Below, one piece after another: positions 1-8,275 of a stretch of DNA of 35,180 bases. The position numbers were made by a program, and so were the translations under genes. Position 1 is the stretch's first letter. Each line of letters begins with the position of its first letter. The notes under the pieces are model-generated. The model searched no databases. It was not told where the DNA came from and was given only the letters and a program-made list of their open reading frames with translations. Location: contig CALHUI010000033.1 in assembly GCA_938039675.1 (NCBI GenBank), forward strand, positions 1-35,180, read 5' to 3'. The stretch comes from an uncultured Cytophagales bacterium. Its GTDB lineage: Bacteria > Bacteroidota > Bacteroidia > Cytophagales > Thermoflexibacteraceae.

Positions 1-3000
1 ATTCGTAGCAGTTTGCAGCGTTTGCAAATCTACGGTTGCCGTAGCACCCGTACCGATATTGCTGCTGATAATAGCCGCCGGAGGAACAAGGTATTTGGCA
101 GCTGAAAAGTGCTGATAATCTGTAGAGCTAATGTTAGCATAAGCAGTAGTACCAACCTCCCAGAAACGGATGGGTACATCGTTAGCAGTTATTACAGAAC
201 CAGGACCGGTACGAGTTTCTCTCAGAGAGAAGCCGGTCAAAGCACCGGCGTCCGTAAACGATGTTACACGACGCAGATAATTAGAGCTGGCTGCGAGTGT
301 ATTCGGAATTGAAGTTGGGATAGTTGACCAAGCACGGTTCAAAGCATCGTTTTGGCGAGCGGCAGATACGGTAGCTATAATAGGCTCGTTGTTGTAAGGA
401 GGCGGAGGACCTATCAATTCAATGCTTTGAATTACACCTTGAGAATTAAATTTGAATCTGAAAGCACCGTTATCTACGGTAGTACCAATACCGTTAGGCA
501 GACCGAGATAAGGAGAGATGCTGCTCAGGTTAGCTGCGTTGGCAGGCTGTTGATTCAATGTAATACCGCCGCCGGTTAAGATGATATCCGGTACGGCTGC
601 ATACTGACCACCATTGACCACAGTGAAAGTTAGAGTGCTTGGTACGATATGTACAGACACAGAAGCATTGTCATTTACGTGCGCGTTCTGAGCATTACCC
701 TCAAACGGGTTGGGGATAATGCGGAAGTTAGGATTTTGTGAATAGCCTGCACCCGGATTAGTAATGTCAATACCAACCAATTGACGGTTTGAGTTGAATA
801 CAGGGCGACCTTCTGCACGAACGCCAAATAGTTGGTCAGGTGCATCGAACTCTACGATGTAAGTATCTCTCTGTTTACCGCCTACAGGCGAAGCTGATGA
901 AGGAGTAGGAATAGTACCACCGGCAGTTACCAAACCACTAATGAAACGACCTTCTAACTGTGAAGGCTGGTCAATAAAGTAGTTGTCAATACCGCTGCCT
1001 GAGCGGAACAGACGGATGCGCAGGCTGTTAGTGGCAGGCGTAATGCGCATGGTCATATTCGGAACACCCATTGGATCTGATGTAGGGTGGTTGTAATCAT
1101 AGATAGCGTTTCCAGAAGAACCGGGAGTTAAAGAGATGTTAGTTACTAAACCTGGATTAACACTATTAACAGTGCCTACAGACAGAGACAAGCCGGGAGG
1201 CGTAACGTCGTTAGGCACGTTTACCAGAGAAATGTTTGGCAAGAATACGTAAGGAATGGTAGAACCGGGCTGAATGAAACCTGCTACGCCAATAGCAAAG
1301 AAATCAATATTTGTATCAGTGTTAGTACTAATAATAGCATCGTTGCCATACTGACGGTCACCGGGAGCACCACCGAGATTGAAGTTAAATACAATCTGAT
1401 CGGCATTAAGACCAACACCTCTGCGAACAAATAATGCTTCATCATTACCACCATCAATACCACTTCCTTCCATTGCCGGGAAAGTGATATCATCGCCGTA
1501 CACCAACGAGCCACCTGTAGTACCGTTGAAGGCATCAATCATGGCTTGTGTAATACCAGCGCCTATAGTACCTGTAAGAGAGATACGGTCAATCGTACCG
1601 ATGGCGTTGTAGTGGAATATAACATTAGTTTCAGCCAGTGTAGGAACGGTGGCTGCACTTGTAAAAGGACCGCCCGGCAAGCGCGGTGTCATACCTGTCC
1701 ATTTGACAGCGCTTGTAGAATTGATAGTAGATGGACCGGCATAGTGTGAAGGACCACCAGAAAAAGTAGCACCATCATTGTTAGAACCATCTAAACCACC
1801 ACTTCTGGAAGCAGCATCATTAGCAGGAGCAGCCAGTGGCAAGTAGCCGAAACCGCCGTCAACTACTTGAATAGCGGCAATTTGAGAGGTAGGCGCTTGC
1901 AGCGTACCTTTGCCTGTAACAAAAGCTTTACCGGCATTGGCACCCGTACCGGCAGTGCCATCGCGGCGGGTGAATGTAACCGTAGGAGCAGAAGTATAAC
2001 CTGAACCGGCATTCACTACGCGGATACCTGCCAAACGGCGGAACATGCGACCTGATGTAGTACCTGAAATGTCCGGTGTACCTGTAACAGGGTCAGTAAT
2101 AGGTCCCAACGGAGCCTCTAACTCTACAATACCAACAGCGGTTGTTCCGGGGCCGCCGGGAGCAGAGAAGGTAACCTCAGGAGGCAGAATAGTAGAAGGA
2201 GTTACTGAAGGGTCAGTCTCAACCGCTACATCAGCCAAGTAAAGACCACGGCGGTAAGGAGTAGGAGGAGGCAAGATTCTGTCTGCAGCAGGAATGGCAT
2301 TAGGATTCAGTACAAAGTACCGAACACCATCAACTACTTCGGTTTGCAGCTGGCCGCTGTTAGTTAGGGCTGCGGTAATGGTAGCCGGCACTAACTCTGT
2401 GTTGAACGAGAGCGAAGCGTCTGTAGAACGTTGAGCAGCCACGGGACCAACCCCCGAAACCCCATCGGCAGTCAAACCGGGACCATAGATGAAGCGACGA
2501 GTAATCACCTGACCTGTAGGGCCCAAATTAGTATTATCGAATGTGTCTGCCCAGAAAGTACGGTTAGCAGCAATTTGCGAATAACGCAGTTGGATAGGCA
2601 GACCGGAAGCAGTTGCAGGAATCACGCCGGAGTAGTTGCCGGTAGCATCCACTACTACGTTAGTGGTAGCGTTTTCGTAAGAGATGCGGTTGATTTGACC
2701 TTCAAAACCGGTACCAATGACATCAATAATAGCCGTGACATTGTTAGTAATTTTTAAGTAACGATCGCGGAAGTCGTCGTTGATGTCGATGTTGGCAGTG
2801 AACAGGTTAGTGCCTGCACCCAGAATATTAGGTGTTACAAACTCTGCGGTTTCGTTGGTCAAATCTGTTTCGATGTACGCACGACCGCGCACGGTGGCAG
2901 TACCTGCGCCTGTAGTTGGGAACAGCGGGATAACGTTACCTACATGAACGGTGTGACCGTTACCGGGAGCCAGCGGCAAGTCATTGTTGGTTACGGGGTT

Positions 3001-3489
3001 GCCATCAGCGGTCAAATTAACGGTGTAGTTAACGGTGGTGTGGTTAGGAGCAGAAGCCACTACATTGGCAGAGCCTGAGCGCAGTTCTACGGTAACCATG
3101 CCGCTGGCAGGGGTGGTGGCAGTTTGCACCTGACCATACTGAGCGATGGAAACGGTAGCGCCTTGTACGCCTTCCAACTCTTCTACGCGGCCCGTACCGA
3201 AAGCAGCGTTACCGCCTGCAACTACTGTTACGGTGTAGAATACGCGTCCGCCGGCGTTGATGCGATCCAAAGAGTCTAACACGCGCAGATAAGCCAGGCG
3301 GTTGTTGTCCCAAATGCGTTGCTGACGCTCAAAGGCAACAAGGATTGAATCCTCCGTGCGGAGGCGCTTCAACTCCAGATCCAAGGCATTCGCTTCAGTG
3401 AACTTGTCCTTTGCGCAGCTGGTTACCAGAGCAGCCGCCGCCAGAACAGCAGTCATCCGAACCGGATACATGAATGTGTTTTTGTTCAT
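1..3489 (-). CDS. Giant secreted lipoprotein with GxGY-type repeats, partial (C-terminus off the window)
   Basis: Reading from the ATG at 3489 leftwards, I checked the frame codon by codon and found no stop for 1163 codons to the window edge, so the C-terminus is missing. The N-terminus has a basic start, a hydrophobic stretch and a lipobox ending V-T-S-C at Cys25, which predicts an SPII lipoprotein. A charged helical segment follows (about residues 27-80), then an Ig/carboxypeptidase-regulatory-like segment (about 80-165). The rest is long, Thr/Gly/Asn-rich and beta-predicted. Motifs of the form V-x-N/G-x-G-x-GY-x-x-x-P recur (GSGYTSAPTVTF near residue 490, GGFGYLP near 540, GAGYSQNPNF near 915, GGQYAAVPDIIL near 960). 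No catalytic motif is recognisable. The product is probably a surface-exposed or adhesin-like protein, but that is inference. The gene has its own consensus promoter upstream. Confidence 0.85.
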   Translation of the reverse strand, partial: MNKNTFMYPVRMTAVLAAAALVTSCAKDKFTEANALDLELKRLRTEDSILVAFERQQRIWDNNRLAYLRVLDSLDRINAGGRVFYTVTVVAGGNAAFGTGRVEELEGVQGATVSIAQYGQVQTATTPASGMVTVELRSGSANVVASAPNHTTVNYTVNLTADGNPVTNNDLPLAPGNGHTVHVGNVIPLFPTTGAGTATVRGRAYIETDLTNETAEFVTPNILGAGTNLFTANIDINDDFRDRYLKITNNVTAIIDVIGTGFEGQINRISYENATTNVVVDATGNYSGVIPATASGLPIQLRYSQIAANRTFWADTFDNTNLGPTGQVITRRFIYGPGLTADGVSGVGPVAAQRSTDASLSFNTELVPATITAALTNSGQLQTEVVDGVRYFVLNPNAIPAADRILPPPTPYRRGLYLADVAVETDPSVTPSTILPPEVTFSAPGGPGTTAVGIVELEAPLGPITDPVTGTPDISGTTSGRMFRRLAGIRVVNAGSGYTSAPTVTFTRRDGTAGTGANAGKAFVTGKGTLQAPTSQIAAIQVVDGGFGYLPLAAPANDAASRSGGLDGSNNDGATFSGGPSHYAGPSTINSTSAVKWTGMTPRLPGGPFTSAATVPTLAETNVIFHYNAIGTIDRISLTGTIGAGITQAMIDAFNGTTGGSLVYGDDITFPAMEGSGIDGGNDEALFVRRGVGLNADQIVFNFNLGGAPGDRQYGNDAIISTNTDTNIDFFAIGVAGFIQPGSTIPYVFLPNISLVNVPNDVTPPGLSLSVGTVNSVNPGLVTNISLTPGSSGNAIYDYNHPTSDPMGVPNMTMRITPATNSLRIRLFRSGSGIDNYFIDQPSQLEGRFISGLVTAGGTIPTPSSASPVGGKQRDTYIVEFDAPDQLFGVRAEGRPVFNSNRQLVGIDITNPGAGYSQNPNFRIIPNPFEGNAQNAHVNDNASVSVHIVPSTLTFTVVNGGQYAAVPDIILTGGGITLNQQPANAANLSSISPYLGLPNGIGTTVDNGAFRFKFNSQGVIQSIELIGPPPPYNNEPIIATVSAARQNDALNRAWSTIPTSIPNTLAASSNYLRRVTSFTDAGALTGFSLRETRTGPGSVITANDVPIRFWEVGTTAYANISSTDYQHFSAAKYLVPPAAIISSNIGTGATATVDLQTLQTATN

Positions 3490-3532
3490 AACGTTTTTTT
3501 TTAATTGTAATTAGGTTTGTTAATTGATTTTG

Positions 3533-3563
3533 CAAAAATAAGGCTGTTATCCAACATTGCAAA
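3533..3563 (-). promoter_or_regulatory. Bacteroidota-type promoter of the giant lipoprotein gene
   Basis: On the minus strand, TTTG (3563-3560) is followed after exactly 19 bases by TATTTTTG (3540-3533). This is a full match to the known Bacteroidota primary sigma consensus TTTG-N19-21-TAnnTTTG. The -7 element lies about 44 bases upstream of the ATG at 3489, leaving a leader of roughly 35-40 bases. The match is seen directly in the sequence; its activity is inferred. Confidence 0.8.
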
Positions 3564-3827
3564 TTTGTGCGTTAAAAAACCTTAAGACAGGCTTTGCTCA
3601 GCATTGCAAATGTGAATAATCCTTAATTTTCGAACCTAAGACCCTGCGGGATGCAAAAGGGTTGCATGGGGGCAAAAGATTTTTTATGAACCATTGGAGA
3701 TTGAGATGAAACACATTGCATCTGCACACAAAAGCGCGAGCAGTTTGGGGTTACAATTTTGCACGAGCCGTTAAAAATCTACGGATGAATCTTGCAAGGT
3801 ACTACACACAAAGCCGACCGGGCTTGG
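3564..3827. other. Intergenic region without a gene
   Basis: With the leader and promoter to its left, this makes about 350 bases without a convincing coding frame. The promoter at 3533-3563 and two direct copies of CATTGCAAAT (3555-3564 and 3602-3611) are the only structure I see. The first copy supplies the -33 box. The remainder is AT-rich with no tRNA, ORF or clear terminator. Confidence 0.6.
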
Positions 3828-3841
3828 AAGCCTGTCAGGTT
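3828..3841. repeat. AACCTGACAGGTT-type palindrome at a gene 3' end
   Basis: The sequence AAGCCTGTCAGGTT is a near-perfect palindrome around CCTG-t-CAGG. It abuts the stop codon of the minus-strand gene ending at 3841. It belongs to the same family as the palindromes at 31062-31094 and the stems at 9059-9097 and 19063-19094. No U-tract follows it on the minus strand, so a terminator role is uncertain. Confidence 0.5.
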
Positions 3842-4647
3842 TAAATACCCGTATTTGAGCAATCGAAGGAAAGCATTTTTTGCAAATCTGCCAAGTAGGG
3901 CGCACTGTGCCGCAATCGGCTGCCATACCAAGAAAACAGTTCGCCGTTTACAAGTAAGACTTTTGCTTGTGGCAGTATGGCCTTCACATGGGCAATGTGC
4001 TTTTCTCGGAAGGGGAAGGGTTCGGAGGAGAGCAATACGCAGTGGGGAGCGAGTTTGCGCATATCAGCCTCGGTAAGTTGTGGATAGCGGCTTTGGGTAA
4101 CCGCATTTTGCCAGCCCGCGCGCTGCAACAGGTGGTCAATAAATGTTTGTTTTCCTGCCGCCATCCATGGTTGGTGCCAGATGAGGTATAACACGCGCCT
4201 GTGGGTGGGTTTGCCGGTCAGTTCGGCAAAGGCATGTGCAATCTGTTGTGCAATGGTTGCTGCCTGTGTTTGGGTGTCTGTCAGTTGGCCAATGGAGTAA
4301 ATCATCGCCAGTGCGTGGTCTAAGGTGTAAATATCGCTCATCCAAACGGGGTAGTGGCGGCTAAGTTCTTCGATGCCTTCGGGGTAGTTTTCTTCTTTAT
4401 TGCCAACAATCAGGTCGGGTTGGAGGCGGTGGATGCGCTCCATGTGAAACTGTTTGGTGCCGCCGATAATGGTTTTGGATGCGCGCGCTTGGGCAGGATG
4501 GATGCAGAATTTGGTAAGGCCTGCGATGCGCTTTTGAAGCCCCAAATCGAACAGCAGTTCGGTTTGAGAAGGCACTAAGGACACAATGCGTCGGGGCGGT
4601 TTGTCCAGGGTAATTTGTCGCCCCATTTGGTCGGTGAAAACAGGCAT
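3841..4647 (-). CDS. BtuF-like helical-backbone metal/cobalamin-binding protein, no signal peptide
   Basis: The product of 268 residues has the type III periplasmic binding protein fold (PF01497 family; BtuF/FepB-like). It shows the N-terminal RIVSLVPSQTELLFDLG strand-helix signature, a PDLIVGNKEEN segment and a C-terminal half with LLVNGELFSWYG. The frame extends to a TTG at 4662. I chose ATG 4647 because GGAG sits 9 bases upstream (4660-4657), an unusually clear Shine-Dalgarno sequence for this genome. Only 5 bases separate it from the upstream phosphotransferase gene, so the two are probably cotranscribed. There is no signal peptide or lipobox, although the fold is normally periplasmic, and no permease or ATPase gene is adjacent. 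It may act in the cytoplasm or be exported some other way. Family assignment is confident; the ligand is not. Confidence 0.8.
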   Translation of the reverse strand: MPVFTDQMGRQITLDKPPRRIVSLVPSQTELLFDLGLQKRIAGLTKFCIHPAQARASKTIIGGTKQFHMERIHRLQPDLIVGNKEENYPEGIEELSRHYPVWMSDIYTLDHALAMIYSIGQLTDTQTQAATIAQQIAHAFAELTGKPTHRRVLYLIWHQPWMAAGKQTFIDHLLQRAGWQNAVTQSRYPQLTEADMRKLAPHCVLLSSEPFPFREKHIAHVKAILPQAKVLLVNGELFSWYGSRLRHSAPYLADLQKMLSFDCSNTGI

Positions 4648-4652
4648 GGCAA

Positions 4653-5729
4653 CTATCTCCAATGGGTGATTCTGCCATATTGAATGGCTTTTTCGGCACT
4701 TTGTGCGCAGGCATGCACCAGTTGAATCAGGTTGGCAAAGCGCGGGTCTTTGGTAAATCCTTTTTTGTAGCGGGCGTAAATCTGCTGAGCAATCACCCCT
4801 ATTTTATAGCAGCCAAACACATAATAAAATAGGATGTGGTCAATGTTTCTGCCGCTTGCCTCGGCATAGCATTGAGCCAGTTCTTGGCGGTTCATATTTC
4901 CCGGAAAGGCTGTTAGGGAGAATGCTTGGAGGATTTGGGGGCTGTCGGCATCCGCCCAGTAGGCCAAGGTAGTGCCCAAGTCCATGAGCGGGTCGCCGAC
5001 GGTGGCCATTTCCCAGTCCAGAACGGCAATAATTTCGGAGAGGTCATCGGGGTTTAACACCACGTTGTCGTATTTGTAGTCGTTGTGAATCAGTGCGGGT
5101 CTGTTTTCGGCAGGCAGGTTGGCTTGCAGCCAATCAGCAGCCTTGTTCATGGCAGGCAGGTAGTCGGTAGCCGCCTTTTGATAGCGCCCAATCCAACCTT
5201 CCACTTGCCGCTGCACATAGCCTTCGGGCTTTCCAAGTCGGATTAAGCCGGTACGATAGATATCGATGGCGTGTAAATCTGCCAAATTTTGAATCACGGC
5301 TTTTGAAAGGGTGCGCATTTTATCTGTGGTAAGTTGCATGCCTTTGGGCGGGCGGTGGCGCAGGATAAGCCCCCGCACGCGCTCCATCAGGTAGAACTCT
5401 GCACCAATAACGGATGTATCAGCGGTGTAAATCAGCGGTTTAGGTATTTTCGGATAGACAGGTGCCAGCGATTGAAGGATACCGTACTCGCGCCGCATAT
5501 CGTGCGCCGACTTGATGTTGGCACCAAACGGGGGGCGGCGCAATACCCATTCCTTATTGCCCACCTGAACAAAGTAGGTCAAATTAGAAAAACCGGAAGG
5601 GAACTGCGCTACCTGTACCTCGCCCGCCCGGTCGGGGAAGTTGCGGCGAATAAAGGCAGCTAAATTGCTTACATTCAACTCTTCGCCTTGGCGAATGGCA
5701 GAAGGATTATCTATGATGTGTTGCTCCAT
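4653..5729 (-). CDS. APH-type phosphotransferase (ACAD10/11 N-terminal / LvaA-like)
   Basis: This is a 358-residue stand-alone kinase-fold protein of the aminoglycoside phosphotransferase superfamily (PF01636). Visible motifs are the ATP-binding lobe with the VLRRPPFG strand (about 62-69), the catalytic loop HNDYKYDN (His215, Asp217, Asn222) and the metal-binding DWE of VLDWEMATVGDPLMDLG (Asp238). The FGAN and MERVRG context resembles the N-terminal domain of ACAD10/11 and the bacterial LvaA group, which phosphorylate 4-hydroxyacyl-CoAs. A hydroxyacyl-CoA substrate is therefore plausible but inferred. The frame continues upstream to 5849, but the extra 40 residues look non-native. ATG 5729 gives the usual length. 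The BtuF-like gene follows after 5 bases. Confidence 0.82.
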   Translation of the reverse strand: MEQHIIDNPSAIRQGEELNVSNLAAFIRRNFPDRAGEVQVAQFPSGFSNLTYFVQVGNKEWVLRRPPFGANIKSAHDMRREYGILQSLAPVYPKIPKPLIYTADTSVIGAEFYLMERVRGLILRHRPPKGMQLTTDKMRTLSKAVIQNLADLHAIDIYRTGLIRLGKPEGYVQRQVEGWIGRYQKAATDYLPAMNKAADWLQANLPAENRPALIHNDYKYDNVVLNPDDLSEIIAVLDWEMATVGDPLMDLGTTLAYWADADSPQILQAFSLTAFPGNMNRQELAQCYAEASGRNIDHILFYYVFGCYKIGVIAQQIYARYKKGFTKDPRFANLIQLVHACAQSAEKAIQYGRITHWR

Positions 5730-5912
5730 ATGGTTGCGGTTGTCAAGTGCTGATTCCAGCAAGAATAAAAACAGGTCAATTGTACGACTTTTTACAAGAA
5801 ACTCTGTATTTTCGCAAGGCGCTTGCCGAAAGTTTGTTAAATGTTTCAAAATTTGGGAAATACTTTGTTACTTCACACTCCGATTAGGATTTTTGACTAA
5901 CCTGTTTGCTTT

Positions 5913-6893
5913 ATGGCAAAGATAAAATATTACTACGACACGGAAACGTGCAAGTATGAAGAACTTAAAAGAACCACTTCAGACATCTTTATCAATGTTG
6001 CCGGCTTTGCTATCCTGTCCTTGTTTTTCTCCTTCTTGCTGTTCCATATTGCCCGCACCTATTTCCCCTCTCCCTCCGAATTAGCACTCAAAGAAGAAAA
6101 CGAGCAACTGTTGCTTAAATATAAGTTGCTTTCCAAGCAAATGGATGACGTTTCTGAAGTGCTTCAAACTCTTCAAGAGCGCGACGATAAAATGTATCGC
6201 TTGATTTTTGAAGCCGAGCCTATTGCCGATGAAATTCGCAAAGGGGGCGTTGGCGGTGCGCAGAAATACCGCGACATGTTAGACGCAGGTTTAAAACACG
6301 GAGACTTAATCATCAACAGTTTCAAAAAATTAGACCGGTTGAAGCGTCAGATGTACGTACAATCTAAATCTTACGACGAGATTGTCAAAATGCACGCGGA
6401 AAAAGAAAGACGGCTGGCTTCCATACCTGCCATACGCCCCGTAGCAGACAACGACCTGACGATGTTTATTTCGGGTTTCGGCATGCGGATGCATCCTATC
6501 TACAAGGTGCGTAAGTTCCACAGCGGCTGCGATTTCTCCGCCCCTGCCGGAACACCGGTCTATGCTACCGGAGACGGTGTAGTGCGCATGGCAGACTACG
6601 ACGGCGGCTATGGCAAATGTATTGAAATAGACCATGGTTTTGGCTTTGCAACCAAATATGCCCACTTGTCTGCCTACACGGTGAAGGTAGGACAAAAAGT
6701 AAAGCGCGGTCAGATGATAGGCAGAGTAGGCAACACGGGCACTTCCGTTTCCTCCCACCTACACTACGAAGTGATTAAAAACGGCCAGAAAGTAAATCCC
6801 ATCGGCTATTTCTTCAACGACCTTTCACCGGAACAATACACCAAGATGTTGCAAATTGCGGCTCAGGACAGACCTTCGCTGGGCGGCAACTGA
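5913..6893 (+). CDS. Membrane-anchored M23 (LytM-type) peptidase
   Basis: The protein has 326 residues. One transmembrane segment at about 28-48 follows a short cytoplasmic N-terminus. A coiled-coil stalk (about 55-170) leads to a C-terminal M23 domain (about 178-320). The metallopeptidase signature is complete: HxxxD as FHSGCDF (His203, Asp207) and HLH at 282-284, with His251 in KYAHLS. An intact site implies an active cell-wall endopeptidase on the outer face of the inner membrane. Proteins of this build act in peptidoglycan remodelling and envelope growth. The gene is transcribed divergently from the phosphotransferase and ends before a strong hairpin terminator at 6935, so it is probably monocistronic. 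No clear Shine-Dalgarno sequence precedes the ATG. Confidence 0.9.
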   Translation: MAKIKYYYDTETCKYEELKRTTSDIFINVAGFAILSLFFSFLLFHIARTYFPSPSELALKEENEQLLLKYKLLSKQMDDVSEVLQTLQERDDKMYRLIFEAEPIADEIRKGGVGGAQKYRDMLDAGLKHGDLIINSFKKLDRLKRQMYVQSKSYDEIVKMHAEKERRLASIPAIRPVADNDLTMFISGFGMRMHPIYKVRKFHSGCDFSAPAGTPVYATGDGVVRMADYDGGYGKCIEIDHGFGFATKYAHLSAYTVKVGQKVKRGQMIGRVGNTGTSVSSHLHYEVIKNGQKVNPIGYFFNDLSPEQYTKMLQIAAQDRPSLGGN

Positions 6894-6934
6894 TAAATCA
6901 GCTATTGTCTCATCTCATTTTCCCTATACAAAAG

Positions 6935-6962
6935 AAGCCACCACGGCGCAGGTGGCTTTTCA
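6935..6962 (+). terminator. Intrinsic terminator of the M23 peptidase gene
   Basis: An 8-bp stem AAGCCACC (6935-6942) / GGTGGCTT (6951-6958) with an 8-base loop is followed by TT-CATTT, about 40 bases after the stop codon at 6893. This is a typical rho-independent terminator. Confidence 0.8.
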
Positions 6963-7059
6963 TTTGATTGTCATAAAAACTAATTTAGTAAAACAATCGT
7001 AGCTAACGTGCATATGCGCACGTGCAACAGTCTGCGTATTTTTCACTTCACTTTAAATA

Positions 7060-8268
7060 ATGAGTTTTATGACCTATTTCTTGAAAGCCGGCCTGCTGTT
7101 AGCCGGCGCTATTTTGTTACAGGCTACGGCTTTGGGGCAAGGAATTACTTTTACCCAAGGCAAATGGCAGGAAATTTTGGCAAAAGCACAGGCAGAAAAC
7201 AAACCCATCTTTGTTGATTTTTATGCCGAATGGTGCGGCCCTTGTAAGTTTATGTCCAAAAACGTATTTACCGATGCCGAAGTAGGCGACTATTACAACG
7301 CCCACTTCATATCCGTAAAGATTGATGCAGAAAAAGAAGAACCCGAACTGGTGCGCACCTCCCGCATTGATGCCTACCCCTCGCTGTACTACTTCAGCCC
7401 CGATGGCACGGTAATCAACAAAAATATCGGCGCATTAGACAAAACAGGATTTATCGCATTGGGCAAAAAAGTACTCAGGGGTCGTTCTGCACTCAACGAA
7501 CTACCTGCCCTGAAAGCCAAATATGAAGCCGATACTAACGATGCCGCCGCTGCCCGCAGCTATCTGCTGGCACTGGCGCAAACCGATGCAGGCAGCGAAG
7601 CAAGCACAATTGCCGGCCGTTACCTCTCAGGGCTGAGCGATGCAGAATTGCAGGAAGCAGACAACTGGACGATTATCCAAAAGTTTGTCAATAATTCCGA
7701 CAGTCGCGAGTTTAAGTATGTGTTGAACCATGCCGGCGTTTTTGCGGAAAAGTATGGGAAGAGTTTGGAAGAATTTGTCATTAAGCACATGGATGCCGCT
7801 CTGACCAACGCTGTGCGACAAAAAAGCATAGAAAAAGCCAAAGAAGCGAAGGGCATGTATGTAACCCTGATGAAAGCCACTAACCCCCAAGCACGCGAAG
7901 CGGGATTTTATGAAGGGATTATTGACATGTTCTACCAGCAAGGTATTGAAAATGAAGCCGGTTATATCAGTGCGCTTATCCGTTGGATGGAAGCCTATAA
8001 CCTAAACGAACGCAATGAACTGATGCGCCGTTCGCTGGAAATAGCATCGCGCAGCAAAGAGGCAACCCCATTGGCAAAAGCGCGTGAATGGTCGGCCAAA
8101 GCCCTCCAAATGGGTGAGGATGCTGTTGCCTGCTATGTGTATGCCTTCGTGCTCGAACAGACGGGCGATAAAGCAAAGGCAAAAATTTATGCAGAAAAAG
8201 CATTGACAATGAAGCCTGACGAAGAACTCTCAGCGTATGTGCAAGAACTCCTCGAACGGATAAAATAA
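7060..8268 (+). CDS. Secreted thioredoxin-fold protein with C-terminal helical repeat region
   Basis: The product has 402 residues with an N-terminal signal peptide (hydrophobic core about 7-24, likely cleavage near ALG-QG at 26-27). A thioredoxin domain (about 30-140) carries the active-site WCGPC with Cys59 and Cys62 and the cis-proline in AYPSLYYF (Pro107). Residues about 150-400 are alpha-helical and TPR-like near the C-terminus (EDAVACYVYAFVLEQTGDKAKAKIYAEKAL). Envelope thioredoxin-like proteins reduce or isomerise disulfides in exported proteins. The CGPC site and signal peptide support a periplasmic redox role, while the partner is unknown. The next gene starts 7 bases after the stop, so the two form an operon. 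Confidence 0.87.
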   Translation: MSFMTYFLKAGLLLAGAILLQATALGQGITFTQGKWQEILAKAQAENKPIFVDFYAEWCGPCKFMSKNVFTDAEVGDYYNAHFISVKIDAEKEEPELVRTSRIDAYPSLYYFSPDGTVINKNIGALDKTGFIALGKKVLRGRSALNELPALKAKYEADTNDAAAARSYLLALAQTDAGSEASTIAGRYLSGLSDAELQEADNWTIIQKFVNNSDSREFKYVLNHAGVFAEKYGKSLEEFVIKHMDAALTNAVRQKSIEKAKEAKGMYVTLMKATNPQAREAGFYEGIIDMFYQQGIENEAGYISALIRWMEAYNLNERNELMRRSLEIASRSKEATPLAKAREWSAKALQMGEDAVACYVYAFVLEQTGDKAKAKIYAEKALTMKPDEELSAYVQELLERIK

Positions 8269-8275
8269 GTCCTTT

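Noticed and set aside
2431-2757. Small plus-strand frames within the giant lipoprotein gene region (1-3489)
   Set aside because: The minus-strand frame is open for 1163 codons with signal peptide and promoter. The plus-strand frames are short and Thr/Ser-rich by base composition only.
4648-4662. TTG start at 4662 for the BtuF-like gene
   Set aside because: It would overlap the preceding gene, and the GGAG motif lies within those codons and is properly spaced for ATG 4647.
7008-7040. Possible inverted repeat ACGTGCATATGCGCACGT before the thioredoxin-fold gene
   Set aside because: The arms do not pair cleanly (one-base offset), and I could not link it to a promoter.
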